Part shown: positions 17,899 through 26,731 of the stretch, piece after piece
Layout: each line of letters opens with the position of its first letter
Position numbering within the stretch: the stretch's first letter is position 1
Source: Pseudomonas sp. R37(2017)
GTDB lineage: Bacteria > Pseudomonadota > Gammaproteobacteria > Pseudomonadales > Pseudomonadaceae
DNA: 59,678 bases
Direction of reading: 5' to 3'
NCBI RefSeq assembly: GCF_002113375.1
Contig: NZ_NEHO01000026.1
Location: 1 to 59,678, forward strand
Made by a program: the position numbers and the translations under genes
The notes under the pieces: model-generated
Databases searched by the model: none
What the model saw: the letters and a program-made list of their open reading frames with translations, nothing else
Told to the model about the DNA's origin: nothing

Positions 17899-18008
17899 GA
17901 GCGAGCATGCTCGCGATGGACGCAAGAACACCGCGGGGTGTCAGGCATCCAGCGTTATCGTTGACGACCATCGTCGGAACGCCGCCCGGAGCATGCTCGC
18001 TCCTACAG
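17892..18008. repeat. REP pair overlapping a stop codon
   Basis: CTGTAGGAGCGAGCATGCTCGCGATGG starts inside the last codons of the KAS III-like gene. The inverse GGAGCATGCTCGCTCCTACAG ends the pair. Confidence 0.88.
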
Positions 18009-18026
18009 GGGTTTGCAAAAACAAGC

Positions 18027-18081
18027 AGCCCGGCGTTGGTGTGTCGGAGGATGATGGGGACCGACACACCAACGCCAGGCT
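18027..18081 (-). terminator. Strong terminator of the porin gene
   Basis: AGCCTGGCGTTGGTGTGTCGG pairs with CCGACACACCAACGCCGGGCT around a 13-base loop (reverse strand), about 20 bp with one mismatch. It is followed by GCTTGTTTTTGC. It lies 47 bases beyond the porin stop. Confidence 0.88.
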
Positions 18082-18128
18082 GAAAAAGGAGCCCAGGCAT
18101 CCTTGCCTGAGTAGTGGAGCGGGGTGAA

Positions 18129-19460
18129 TCAGAACTTGGCTTCGGCATCCAGTTGCAGGGTGTTGATGTCCGAATCCTTCTTGTTGATGTTGGCGTTGGT
18201 CTGGTCCGAGGTCGCCATGAAGTAGGTCGCGCCCAGGGCAAAGTTCTTGTCCAGGTCGTAGCTCACTTTCAGCTTGCTGCCGCGCGAACCGGTGAAACCG
18301 TTGGCGAAGTCGGAGTCGGTGAAGGCACCCACCACAGCGTTACGCTGCACGTCGCGGTAGTTGTAGTCCACGTTGAAGCCGTACAACTTGGATTTCACAC
18401 CGGCCAGCCAGCCAGTGTCCTGGTCGTTGCTGGCATCGGTGTTGTTGACGTACTGACCGTAGATCGACAGCGGAACTGGCAGGTTGCTGAAGTCCAGCTG
18501 GCCAAAGCCTTCGTACAGGTTGAACTGTTCGCCCGGGCTGTTGCCGTTGACGGCCAGTGCGCATGGCGTGGTGACGGTGCCGCTGGTAGGGCAGGCGCTG
18601 CTGTCATCGTTGTCGTAGGCGTAGATACTGCCGCCCAAGGTCATTTTCATGCTGTCGGTGATGGCGAAGCGCGCACCCAACTGGCCGGCGTACAGACGCA
18701 GGTCGTGCTTGAACTGCACGCCTTCGCCGTCGACGTTGTCCTTGAGGGTGTAGTGACCGGCGCTACCGAACAGCTCGGTGCTGCCGCTCAGCGGGTATTT
18801 GTAGGTGACGGCCAGGCCTTCAGGGTTGATGTCGCTATCCCAGATGATGTCGCCCATGCTCACCCATTGTTGCGGCATCTTGCCGCCAACCAGGTGCAGG
18901 TTCTTGATCGCGTCCGGGTGGTAGTCGATGTAACCCTGGTCCAGCCAGATCTGCTTCTTGTCGAAGTAGTTGTTCAGGTCCTGGTTGGTGGAGCGAGCGT
19001 CGTCGTTGCTGCCGGTGGCGATACGGATACCGGTGTCGACCTGCGAGTTGATTTCGCTGTAGGCACCCAGGCGGGCGCGAATGCGCTGACGGTCCTGGTC
19101 TTTGTTGTTGGGTACGCCATCGTTGTGGACGTTTTCCTGGCGGAAGCGCACGTCGCCCTTGAACTGAGTCTTGGCAGCCCAGGCCAGTTTCTGGTCGAAA
19201 GCGCTCAGTGTTTCGGTTTTCTTCGCGGTGGCCGCGATTTGTTCGTTGGTCTCTTGCTGAGCCTGACGGGCGATCTGCTGTTCTTTCTGATCTCTGGCCA
19301 GCTCGGCTTGCAGTTCGTTGTACTGCGCGTTGGTGATCGAGCCGTTGGCCTTGAGCATGTCGAGCAGTTTGGCGTCGACTGCGGCACTGGCCGGAACACT
19401 CATGGCCAGCAACAGGCCACCGCACAAGGCCGCCGCAGTTTTTGTGAAAGCAAGACGCAT
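18129..19460 (-). CDS. Putative outer-membrane porin with N-terminal coiled coil
   Basis: The protein has 443 residues. A signal peptide (MRLAFTKTAAALCGG through PASA) is followed by a coiled-coil-like segment at about residues 35-75, rich in Gln, Glu and Lys, and then a beta-strand-rich barrel ending in the terminal phenylalanine EAKF. This is the pattern of the Pseudomonas putative-porin family, where the helical segment is thought to sit in the periplasm. A GGAG lies before the ATG at 19460, and the gene ends in a strong terminator. It is monocistronic. The solute is unknown. Confidence 0.85.
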   Translation of the reverse strand: MRLAFTKTAAALCGGLLLAMSVPASAAVDAKLLDMLKANGSITNAQYNELQAELARDQKEQQIARQAQQETNEQIAATAKKTETLSAFDQKLAWAAKTQFKGDVRFRQENVHNDGVPNNKDQDRQRIRARLGAYSEINSQVDTGIRIATGSNDDARSTNQDLNNYFDKKQIWLDQGYIDYHPDAIKNLHLVGGKMPQQWVSMGDIIWDSDINPEGLAVTYKYPLSGSTELFGSAGHYTLKDNVDGEGVQFKHDLRLYAGQLGARFAITDSMKMTLGGSIYAYDNDDSSACPTSGTVTTPCALAVNGNSPGEQFNLYEGFGQLDFSNLPVPLSIYGQYVNNTDASNDQDTGWLAGVKSKLYGFNVDYNYRDVQRNAVVGAFTDSDFANGFTGSRGSKLKVSYDLDKNFALGATYFMATSDQTNANINKKDSDINTLQLDAEAKF

Positions 19461-19741
19461 ATCAATCTCCGAAGATGAGAGGGGATGACTGAGCCATCCG
19501 GGACACAACCGACCGTTAGGGGGCGGAAAACTGTGGCCGGGTATAACCCGGCGCTCTAAAAACAGGCGCCAGTATCGCGATGGTTTATTACAGAGCAGTG
19601 GCAATGTGATTTCATGTCCATGACGATACAAAGTCGTCTTGAACTATTGAGTTAGAGCGCTGTCGTCGAATTGGCCGTGTGCAAAGGAGTGCGATCGGCG
19701 ATACTCGCGAGGCTTTCACGCCATGAAGAGTGAGGATGGTG
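19461..19741. other. Divergent intergenic region, porin / FemAB-like gene
   Basis: The 281 bases carry no credible gene. They must hold the porin promoter (reverse strand) and that of the acyltransferase. No REP element or clear operator is visible. Confidence 0.4.
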
Positions 19742-20866
19742 ATGCCGCTGCAACGCCTGCAAAAACTGTCGGAAATCGCCCCGCAAACCTGGGACGCACT
19801 GGTGCCCCAGACTCAGCCTTTTCTGCGTCATGCCTTTTTGAGCGCACTGGAAGACAGCGGCAGTGTCGGCCCTCATACCGGCTGGCAACCCGAGCATTTG
19901 CTGCACGTTGAAGGTGAGCGCCTGATCGCCGCGCTACCTGGTTATCGCAAGTGGCATTCCTATGGCGAGTATGTGTTCGACCACGCCTGGGCCGATGCCT
20001 GCGAGCGTGCCGGTATCGACTACTACCCCAAGCTGTTGACCGCCGTGCCGTTCAGTCCCGTCACCGGTCCGCGGCTGTTGGCGGCCACGGTCGAAGACGG
20101 TTTCGAGTTGTTGAAAAGCCTGCCGGGCTACCTTGAGCTTGAAGGGCTCTCGAGCGCACACATCAACTTCACCGATCCGTTCACCGACGCGGCCTTGAGC
20201 CAGCAGGCCGGCTGGCTGCAGCGCGTGGGCTGTCAGTATCACTGGCAGAATCGCGGCTATCGGGATTTCCAGGACTTCCTCGACGTGCTCAGTTCGCGCA
20301 AGCGCAAACAGATGCGCAAGGAGCGCGAACAGGTGGCCGGGCAGGGCTTCGAGTTCGAGTGGTTGGAGGGGCGGGAGCTGAGTCAGGCGCAATGGGATTT
20401 CGTCTATGCCTGCTATGCCAATACCTATGCGGTGCGCCGGCAAGCACCGTACCTGACGCGGGAGTTTTTCAGTTTGTTGGCCGAACGCATGCCGGAATCG
20501 ATTCGCGTAGTGCTGGCCAAACAGGGTTCACGGCCGGTGGCGATGGCATTCAGCCTGGTAGGAGGCGACAGCTTTTATGGACGTTACTGGGGATGCCTGG
20601 CGGAGTTCGATCGCCTGCATTTCGAGACCTGTTTCTACCAGGGTATGGACTATGCCATCGCCAACGGTTTCCAGCGTTTCGACGCCGGGGCCCAGGGCGA
20701 GCACAAACTGATTCGCGGATTCGAGCCCGTCATCACCCATTCCTGGCACTACTTGCGGCATCCGGGATTGAAAGCGGCGGTGAAAGACTTTCTGGAGCGG
20801 GAGCGGCAGGGAGTGCTGGCTTATGCTGAGGATGCAAAGTCAGCCTTGCCTTATCGACAAGGCTGA
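19742..20866 (+). CDS. FemAB-like / GNAT-fold acyltransferase (COG3146 type)
   Basis: The protein has 374 residues. The start MPLQRLQKLSEIAPQTWDAL, then FLRHAFLSALEDSGSVG, and the later segment RKRKQMRKEREQV near residue 190 followed by GDSFYGRYWGC and FDAGAQGEHKLIRGFEP, are typical of COG3146 proteins, annotated as peptidoglycan-related GNAT acyltransferases. The activity is not established. I selected the ATG at 19742 because GAGG lies six bases upstream; ATG 19736 or GTG 19730 are alternatives. The stop lies in a small hairpin. Confidence 0.75.
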   Translation: MPLQRLQKLSEIAPQTWDALVPQTQPFLRHAFLSALEDSGSVGPHTGWQPEHLLHVEGERLIAALPGYRKWHSYGEYVFDHAWADACERAGIDYYPKLLTAVPFSPVTGPRLLAATVEDGFELLKSLPGYLELEGLSSAHINFTDPFTDAALSQQAGWLQRVGCQYHWQNRGYRDFQDFLDVLSSRKRKQMRKEREQVAGQGFEFEWLEGRELSQAQWDFVYACYANTYAVRRQAPYLTREFFSLLAERMPESIRVVLAKQGSRPVAMAFSLVGGDSFYGRYWGCLAEFDRLHFETCFYQGMDYAIANGFQRFDAGAQGEHKLIRGFEPVITHSWHYLRHPGLKAAVKDFLERERQGVLAYAEDAKSALPYRQG

Positions 20867-20872
20867 TCTTCT
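20841..20872 (+). terminator. Possible terminator overlapping the stop of the acyltransferase
   Basis: CAGCCTTG pairs with CAAGGCTG around a 9-base loop and is followed by ATCTTCTTTC. The stem is short and the T-run is interrupted, so this is tentative. Confidence 0.45.
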
Positions 20873-20926
20873 TTCAGGGGCCATTGGAGTCAATTGGTCC
20901 CACAGGGGAGATGTGTTGTTCGGGGA

Positions 20927-22759
20927 TCAATCGATCCCGACAAACCCACCGGTCTGGTGTTGCCACAACCGCGCATACAACCCGCCGTGGGCGAGCAGTT
21001 CGGCGTGGGTTCCGGTTTCGGCGATCTTGCCGTTTTCCAGCACCACCAGCCGGTCCATCCGGGCGATGGTCGAGAGCCGGTGAGCGATGGCGATCACGGT
21101 TTTGCCCTGCATCAGGGTTTCGAGACTTTCCTGGATCGCCGCTTCGACTTCCGAATCCAGTGCCGAGGTCGCCTCGTCCATGATCAGGATCGGTGCGTCC
21201 TTGAGCAGTACGCGGGCAATGGCGATGCGTTGGCGTTGACCACCGGAGAGTTTCACTCCGCGCTCGCCGACGTGGGCATCGAAGCCGATGCGGCCTTCAG
21301 CGTCCGACAGTGAAGGAATAAACCCGTCAGCCCGGGCCTTGTGCACCGCTTCCCAGAGTTCGGCGTCGGTGGCGTCGGGCTTGCCGTATAGCAGGTTGTC
21401 ACGGATCGAACGGTGCAGCAGCGAGGTGTCCTGGGTGATCATGCCGATGCGTTCGCGCAGGCTTTCCTGGCTGACGTCGGCGATGTTCTGGCCATCGATC
21501 AGGATACGTCCGCCTTCGACGTCGTACAGGCGCAGCAGCAGGTTCACCAGGGTCGATTTGCCGGCACCGGACGGGCCGATCAGGCCGATTTTCTCGCCAG
21601 CCTTGATGGTCAGGTTGAGGTCGCCGATGATCCCGCTCTGCTTGCCGTAGTGGAAGTCCACCTGTTCGAAGCGCACTTCGCCGCGGGCCACCGCCAGGGG
21701 TTTGGCCTGGTCGCGGTCGGTGACCGAGACCGGTTGCGAAATGGTCTGCAGGCCGTCCTGGACCATGCCGATGTTTTCGAAGATGCCGGTCACCACCCAC
21801 ATGATCCAGCCGGACATGTTGACGATGCGGATCACCAGGCCGGTGGCCAGGGCAATCGCACCGACGCTGATCAGCGACTGCGTCCACAACCACAGGGCCA
21901 GGCCGGTGGTGCAGACGATCAGCAAACCGTTCATGCTGGTGATGACCACGTCCATGCTGGTTACCACACGGCCGGCCAACTGGGCTTTTTCGGTCTGTTC
22001 CTTGATCGCTTCGCGGGCGTACTGCTGCTCGAAGTTGGTATGGGCGAACAGCTTCAGGGTGGTGATGTTGGTATAGCCGTCGACAATTCGCCCCATGAGC
22101 TTGGAGCGCGCATCGGACGCCACCACCGAGCGATCCTTGACCCGTGGCACGAAGTAGTAGAGGGCGCCGACGAAGGCGAAGATCCATGTCAGCAGCGGGA
22201 CCATCAGGCGCCAGTCGGCTTCGGCGAACAGCACCAGCGAACTGATGGCGTAGATCAGCACATGCCACAACGCATCCACGGCTTGTACGGCTGAATCGCG
22301 CAGTGAGTTACCGGTTTGCATGATGCGTTGGGCGATGCGCCCGGCGAAGTCGTTCTGGAAGAAGTTCAGGCTCTGCTTGAGCACGTAGCTGTGGTTCTGC
22401 CAGCGGATCATGCTGGTCATGCTCGGGCTCAGGGTCTGGTGCACCAGCAGGTCGTGCAAGCCCACGAATATCGGGCGCAACACCAGCGCAACCACCACCA
22501 TCCAGGTCAGTTCGAGGGCGTGTTCCTTGAGCAGATCGACGTTCGGCGTGCCCTGGGCCAGATCGATGATGCGGCTCAGGTAGCTGAACAACGCCACCTC
22601 GATCAAGGCACCAATCAGGCCGACGATCAGCAGGGCGACAAAGCTCGGCCAGACCTGCTTGAGGTAATAGGTATAAAAAGGGAAAACCCGGTCCGGCGGG
22701 GACTCCGTCGGTGCTTCACGGAAAACATCGATCAGTTTTTCAAAACGGCGATAAAGCAT
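20927..22759 (-). CDS. ABC exporter, fused permease and ATPase
   Basis: The protein has 610 residues. A six-helix transmembrane domain covers roughly residues 25-330. The ATPase domain has Walker A GPSGAGKST near 405, signature LSGGQRQ near 505, Walker B ILIMDEATSALD and the switch histidine in IAIAHRLST. It is a half-transporter that should form a homodimer, of the MsbA/multidrug type. Several pseudomonad homologues are annotated only as multidrug exporters, and nothing nearby gives the substrate. It is monocistronic and precedes no secretion partner. Confidence 0.88.
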   Translation of the reverse strand: MLYRRFEKLIDVFREAPTESPPDRVFPFYTYYLKQVWPSFVALLIVGLIGALIEVALFSYLSRIIDLAQGTPNVDLLKEHALELTWMVVVALVLRPIFVGLHDLLVHQTLSPSMTSMIRWQNHSYVLKQSLNFFQNDFAGRIAQRIMQTGNSLRDSAVQAVDALWHVLIYAISSLVLFAEADWRLMVPLLTWIFAFVGALYYFVPRVKDRSVVASDARSKLMGRIVDGYTNITTLKLFAHTNFEQQYAREAIKEQTEKAQLAGRVVTSMDVVITSMNGLLIVCTTGLALWLWTQSLISVGAIALATGLVIRIVNMSGWIMWVVTGIFENIGMVQDGLQTISQPVSVTDRDQAKPLAVARGEVRFEQVDFHYGKQSGIIGDLNLTIKAGEKIGLIGPSGAGKSTLVNLLLRLYDVEGGRILIDGQNIADVSQESLRERIGMITQDTSLLHRSIRDNLLYGKPDATDAELWEAVHKARADGFIPSLSDAEGRIGFDAHVGERGVKLSGGQRQRIAIARVLLKDAPILIMDEATSALDSEVEAAIQESLETLMQGKTVIAIAHRLSTIARMDRLVVLENGKIAETGTHAELLAHGGLYARLWQHQTGGFVGID

Positions 22760-22802
22760 GTTGTTTTCGCCCGCGAGCGGACTCTCCTTTGAACGGTTTG
22801 AG

Positions 22803-22825
22803 CGTTGCCGGCAAAGCCGGCAACG
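22803..22825. terminator. Hairpin downstream of the cyclophilin gene
   Basis: GTTGCCGGC-AAA-GCCGGCAAC is a perfect 9-bp stem between the cyclophilin gene's stop and the ABC exporter start. There is no T-run, so it may be an mRNA-stabilising hairpin instead of an intrinsic terminator. Confidence 0.45.
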
Positions 22826-22852
22826 GCTCGGACATCCTTGTCCAGCTTAGTC

Positions 22853-23416
22853 TCAGTCGATGCGCTTGGCCGACTTGATGAAGACTGGGTCGGCTGGCAC
22901 GTCGCGCATACCGCTTTTGGTGGTGGTAGGCGTATTGACGATGATATCGACCACGTCCATACCCTTGACCACTTTGGCGAACACGGCGTAACCGGCATCG
23001 CGACCCGGATCGAGGAAGTCGTTGTCCTTGACGTTGATGAAGAACTGGCTGGTGGCCGAATTCGGATCGGAGGTACGCGCCATCGACAGGGTGCCGCGTA
23101 CGTTATGCAGGCCGTTGCTGGCTTCGTTCTTGATCGGGTCTTTGGTCGGCTTTTGCTGCATCGATGAGGTGAACCCACCGCCCTGGGCCATGAACCCCGG
23201 AATCACTCGGTGGAAAATCGTGTTGTCATAGAAACCACTGTCTACGTACTCAAGAAAGTTCTTGGTAGTGATTGGGGCCTTGACCGGGTCCAGTTCGATT
23301 TCGATCTGGCCGTTGCTGGTGTCCAGCAGCACATGGGGTGCCTTTTCCGGCGTCGCGGCCATCAGGTTGGCGGCAAACAGGACGGAGCCTGCGGCGAGGG
23401 CGATTTTTTTCAGCAT
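22853..23416 (-). CDS. ppiA: Periplasmic peptidyl-prolyl cis-trans isomerase (cyclophilin)
   Basis: The protein has 187 residues. A signal peptide (MLKKIALAAGSVLFAANLMAA) is followed by the cyclophilin domain: YDNTIFHRVIPGFMAQGGG holds the catalytic arginine, then SATSQFFINVKDN and the C-terminal VVDIIVNTPT. It isomerises proline bonds in exported proteins. It begins 3 bases after the upstream hydrolase gene, so it is the third gene of the LysR / hydrolase / isomerase transcript. Confidence 0.92.
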   Translation of the reverse strand: MLKKIALAAGSVLFAANLMAATPEKAPHVLLDTSNGQIEIELDPVKAPITTKNFLEYVDSGFYDNTIFHRVIPGFMAQGGGFTSSMQQKPTKDPIKNEASNGLHNVRGTLSMARTSDPNSATSQFFINVKDNDFLDPGRDAGYAVFAKVVKGMDVVDIIVNTPTTTKSGMRDVPADPVFIKSAKRID

Positions 23417-23419
23417 GGG

Positions 23420-24223
23420 TCAGTGATCCTGAGTGGTGGTGTCGACTGCGGTCAGAAACTTTAGCAGTGTTTGGTTGAAGTGGTCCGGCTGGTCCAGCGG
23501 CGTGGCGTGGCGTGAATCGGTGATCACCACCAGCCGCGCGTCGGGCAGCAGTTTTACGTAGTTTTCCTTCAGCGCCACCGGTGTGTAGTCACGGTCGGCG
23601 CTGACGATCAGGGTTGGACAGGTAACCTTCGAAAGTCGTTCCTGGACCCCCCAGCCCACAATGGCATTGAAGCTGGCGAGATAAGCATGTTTGTCGTTTT
23701 TTGCCCAGCGCTCGGCCATCTTTTGGCGCAAATCGGCCTGCTCGGGCTTCGGAAACAACTTGCCGCCCAAGGCTTTGCCGATGGTACGCAGGCTGAGCGC
23801 GTGCATCAGGCTCCAGCGCTTGAACCACTGCCAGTAATCGTCGCGGCTGCGCAGTTTGACCTCGGGCGCGCTGTTGACGATGCACAGGCTCTTGAGCAAT
23901 TGCGGCTGATCCACGCCCAATTGAAAACCGATCATGCCGCCCATGGACAGGCCGACATAATGTGCCGGGCCGAGATTGAGGTGCTCGATCAGCGCAATCA
24001 GGTCGGCGCTGAATCCGGCGATGCTGTAGCGTTCCCGAGGTTTGTCCGAACGGCCGTGACCGCGGACATCCGGGACGATCACCCGGTAGCGGGCAGCCAG
24101 GGTCGGGATCTGTTTTTCCCAGTCCAGCGTGCTGGAACCGAGACCGTGGACCAGCAGCAGCGGTGTGCCGTGGCCATATTCCTCATAGTGCAGGTTGCAA
24201 CCTTCGTGTTCGAAATAGGCCAT
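23420..24223 (-). CDS. Alpha/beta hydrolase
   Basis: The protein has 267 residues. The oxyanion strand VHGLGSSTLDW is near residue 27, the nucleophile elbow GLSMGG is near 92, and the terminal acid/base region DSRHATPLDQPDHF carries the likely catalytic histidine. The fold resembles 3-oxoadipate enol-lactonases and related esterases; the substrate is unknown. It follows the LysR gene by 14 bases and is co-directional with it, suggesting co-transcription. Confidence 0.85.
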   Translation of the reverse strand: MAYFEHEGCNLHYEEYGHGTPLLLVHGLGSSTLDWEKQIPTLAARYRVIVPDVRGHGRSDKPRERYSIAGFSADLIALIEHLNLGPAHYVGLSMGGMIGFQLGVDQPQLLKSLCIVNSAPEVKLRSRDDYWQWFKRWSLMHALSLRTIGKALGGKLFPKPEQADLRQKMAERWAKNDKHAYLASFNAIVGWGVQERLSKVTCPTLIVSADRDYTPVALKENYVKLLPDARLVVITDSRHATPLDQPDHFNQTLLKFLTAVDTTTQDH

Positions 24224-24237
24224 GCATACACTCCGTG

Positions 24238-25161
24238 TCAGGCTTGTTCGGGGGCGGCGAACGCTGCGTCCAGTGGTGCGGTGTCGAAGGTGCGCAGCAG
24301 TTCGATGAGAATCTGCGTGGCCGGCCCGAGCGGTTTGTCCTTGTTCGAATACAGGTAAAAGCTCGGGTTGCGGCTACCGCCCTGATCCAACGGTAGCAGC
24401 TTGAGCGTACCTTCCTTGAGTTCTCGTTCGATCATGTGTCGGGGCAACCACGCAAATCCCAGGCCACTGCTGACGAAGGTGGCGGCGGTGGCCAGGCTGC
24501 CGACGGTCCAGCGTTGTTCGGCACCGAGCCAGCCGACGTCCCGCGGTTGCTGGCGCCCCGAGTCGCGGATCACCACTTGCATCTGGCTTTCCAGGTCCTG
24601 GAAGCTCAGTTCGCGGTTGAGGCGGTGCAGGGGATGCTCCGGGTGCGCGACCGCGACGAACTCGACGTCGCTCAACTCCGCACCCAGATAACCGGGAATA
24701 CTGAACCCGGTGATGGCCAGGTCGGCCACGCCTTCGAGCAGGACTTCCTCTACGCCCGACAGTACTTCCTCGCGCAGGCGTACCCGGCAGCCGCGGCTTT
24801 GCGGCATGAAAGCAGTCAAGGCGCGGACGAGGCGGGCGCTTGGGTAAGCGGCATCGACCACCAGGCGCACTTCGGCTTCCCAGCCCTGCTCCATGTGATG
24901 GGCCAGGTCTTCGAGTTGACTGGCCTGTTTGACCAATTGCCGGGAGCGGCGCAACAGCACGCCACCGGCTTCGGTCAGCACGGCTTTGCGTCCGTCGATG
25001 CGCAGCAACGGCACGCCGAGCTGATCCTGCATGCGTGCCACGGTGTAGCTGACCGACGATTGCGAGCGATGCAGCGCCTCGGCGGCCTGGGCGAAACCGC
25101 CATGATCGACCACGGCTTGCAGCGTTCGCCATTGATCAAGGGTCACGCGGGGCGCTTTCAT
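24238..25161 (-). CDS. LysR-family transcriptional regulator
   Basis: The protein has 307 residues. The N-terminal winged helix-turn-helix (TLQAVVDHGGFAQAAEAL and SQSSVSYTVARM) is followed by a ligand-binding domain. It heads the (-) operon with the hydrolase and cyclophilin and lies divergent to a small secreted protein and, beyond it, azoR. It may control azoR: in P. aeruginosa, as I recall, an azoreductase gene has a LysR neighbour. This is an inference. Confidence 0.9.
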   Translation of the reverse strand: MKAPRVTLDQWRTLQAVVDHGGFAQAAEALHRSQSSVSYTVARMQDQLGVPLLRIDGRKAVLTEAGGVLLRRSRQLVKQASQLEDLAHHMEQGWEAEVRLVVDAAYPSARLVRALTAFMPQSRGCRVRLREEVLSGVEEVLLEGVADLAITGFSIPGYLGAELSDVEFVAVAHPEHPLHRLNRELSFQDLESQMQVVIRDSGRQQPRDVGWLGAEQRWTVGSLATAATFVSSGLGFAWLPRHMIERELKEGTLKLLPLDQGGSRNPSFYLYSNKDKPLGPATQILIELLRTFDTAPLDAAFAAPEQA

Positions 25162-25210
25162 GTTGTGCTCCTGTTGTCCTAAGCTGGCAGCCCTGACTGG
25201 AGGCTGCTGA

Positions 25211-25525
25211 ATGAAAAAACTCTGTTGTGTGCTGCTGGCGCTGCTACCGCTGACGGCGTTTGCTTACCCGATTGATGTGCAGAAGAACCTCAACGGCATG
25301 AAGATCGACTACGAAACCTTCGACACCGATAGCGATATCGGCTCCATCCGGGTGGCCAACTACGGCGATGTCGATGCGAGCTGCAAGGCGGTTTTCAGCA
25401 ATGGCCCGGAAGCACCCCGCACTCGCAAGATCGATGTGCCGGCCGGCAAACACAAAACCGCCACGGCCAAATTCAACCGCAACATCATCAAACTACGCAT
25501 CGAGCTGACCTGCACCCCGAAATGA
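25211..25525 (+). CDS. Small secreted protein of unknown function
   Basis: The protein has 104 residues. A clear signal peptide (MKKLCCVLLALLPLTAFAYP) precedes an 84-residue mature protein with two cysteines (C58 and C101) likely to form a disulphide. The beta-rich pattern and the closing RIELTCTPK suggest a small periplasmic domain. CTGGAGG lies upstream of the ATG. No function can be assigned. It is divergent from the LysR gene and followed by a REP pair. Confidence 0.8.
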   Translation: MKKLCCVLLALLPLTAFAYPIDVQKNLNGMKIDYETFDTDSDIGSIRVANYGDVDASCKAVFSNGPEAPRTRKIDVPAGKHKTATAKFNRNIIKLRIELTCTPK

Positions 25526-25543
25526 TTCCCGCTGTCACTGTCC

Positions 25544-25645
25544 CTGTAGGAGCGAGCACGCTCGCGATGAACTCGAGATCGCGACGGGGCATCAGGCATC
25601 CCGCGTCATCGTTGACGACCATCGCGAGCGTGCTCGCTCCTACAG
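25544..25645. repeat. REP pair
   Basis: CTGTAGGAGCGAGCACGCTCGCGATG and its inverse ending GCTCGCTCCTACAG, about 50 bp apart. They lie between the small secreted protein and azoR. Confidence 0.88.
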
Positions 25646-25779
25646 GGGATGGGCATAGGAGAGCTTATAAACGAATTTCTTGATCGGTTATAGCAGTTAT
25701 TTGCGCTTTTTCATCGATATGACTCTGTTTAATCTTCACTCCATCGACTTACAGCATTCTCAGATGGAGGCTACATCCC

Positions 25780-26379
25780 ATGTCCCGTGTTCTGATCATC
25801 GAAAGCAGCGCCCGCCAGCAAGACTCGGTTTCCCGTCAACTGACCCAGACGTTCATCAACCAGTGGAAAGCCGCACACCCGAATGACCAGATCACCGTCC
25901 GGGACCTGGCCGTCAACCCGGTTCCGCACCTGGATATCAACCTGCTGGGTGGCTGGATGAAACCCACCGAGCAGCGCAGCGACATCGAACAGGCGTCGCT
26001 GGAACGCTCAAACCAGTTGACCGACGAGCTGCTCGCCGCCGATGTACTGGTCATGGCCGCGCCGATGTACAACTTTGCAATCCCCAGCACCCTCAAAGCC
26101 TGGCTCGACCATGTGCTGCGTGCCGGCGTGACTTTCAAGTACACCGAAACCGGCCCGCAAGGCCTGCTCAGCGGCAAGCGTGCTTATGTGCTGACGGCCC
26201 GCGGCGGCATCTATGCCGGCAGCACCGCCGATCACCAGGAACCGTACCTGCGTCAGGTCATGGGCTTCATCGGTATCCACGACGTGACCTTCATCCACGC
26301 CGAAGGCATGAACCTGGGCGGTGATTTCCAGGAAAAAGGCCTGAACCAGGCGAACGCCAAGCTTTCGCAAGTGGCCTGA
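25780..26379 (+). CDS. azoR: FMN-dependent NADH-azoreductase
   Basis: The protein has 199 residues and a flavodoxin-like fold. The phosphate-binding start VLIIESSARQQDSVSRQL, the FMN contact APMYNFAIPSTLKAWLDHV near residue 90, and the later TARGGIYAG match AzoR. It reduces azo dyes and quinones with NADH as a homodimer. The ATG is preceded by ATGGAGG at good spacing. A strong terminator ends the transcript at 26525. Confidence 0.92.
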   Translation: MSRVLIIESSARQQDSVSRQLTQTFINQWKAAHPNDQITVRDLAVNPVPHLDINLLGGWMKPTEQRSDIEQASLERSNQLTDELLAADVLVMAAPMYNFAIPSTLKAWLDHVLRAGVTFKYTETGPQGLLSGKRAYVLTARGGIYAGSTADHQEPYLRQVMGFIGIHDVTFIHAEGMNLGGDFQEKGLNQANAKLSQVA

Positions 26380-26487
26380 TACGTTAATCGCCAGATAATC
26401 GCTGGATGGTCTAGTGATCTGGCGCAACCCTTCAAGCCTGTACGCGCATCGAACCTCCCTTCGCACTTGTTGCTCCTGAGTGCCCTG

Positions 26488-26525
26488 GCCCGATTGAACG
26501 CTTTAGCGAGATCGGGCTTTTTTTT
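26488..26525 (+). terminator. Rho-independent terminator after azoR
   Basis: GCCCGAT and ATCGGGC pair across a 16-base loop and are followed by eight Ts. Confidence 0.88.
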
Positions 26526-26554
26526 GCCTGCGATTCGGCTCACACCTGCAACCC

Positions 26555-26645
26555 CTGTGGGAGCGGGCTTGCTCGCGAAGGCGTCCTGTCAGTCGACATC
26601 TTCGCTGCTGACACACCGCTTTCGCGAGCAAGCCCGCTCCCACAA
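26555..26645. repeat. REP pair (GTGGGAGCGGGC variant)
   Basis: CTGTGGGAGCGGGCTTGCTCGCGAAGG and the inverse TTCGCGAGCAAGCCCGCTCCCACAAG flank a spacer of about 40 bp. Confidence 0.88.
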
Positions 26646-26731
26646 GGTTTTGTGTGTTTTCCGACAGGTCTTGGGGATCGCGATTCAAAACAAAACCCGC
26701 TATCGTCGCCGCCATTCGAAATGAGGCGAGC

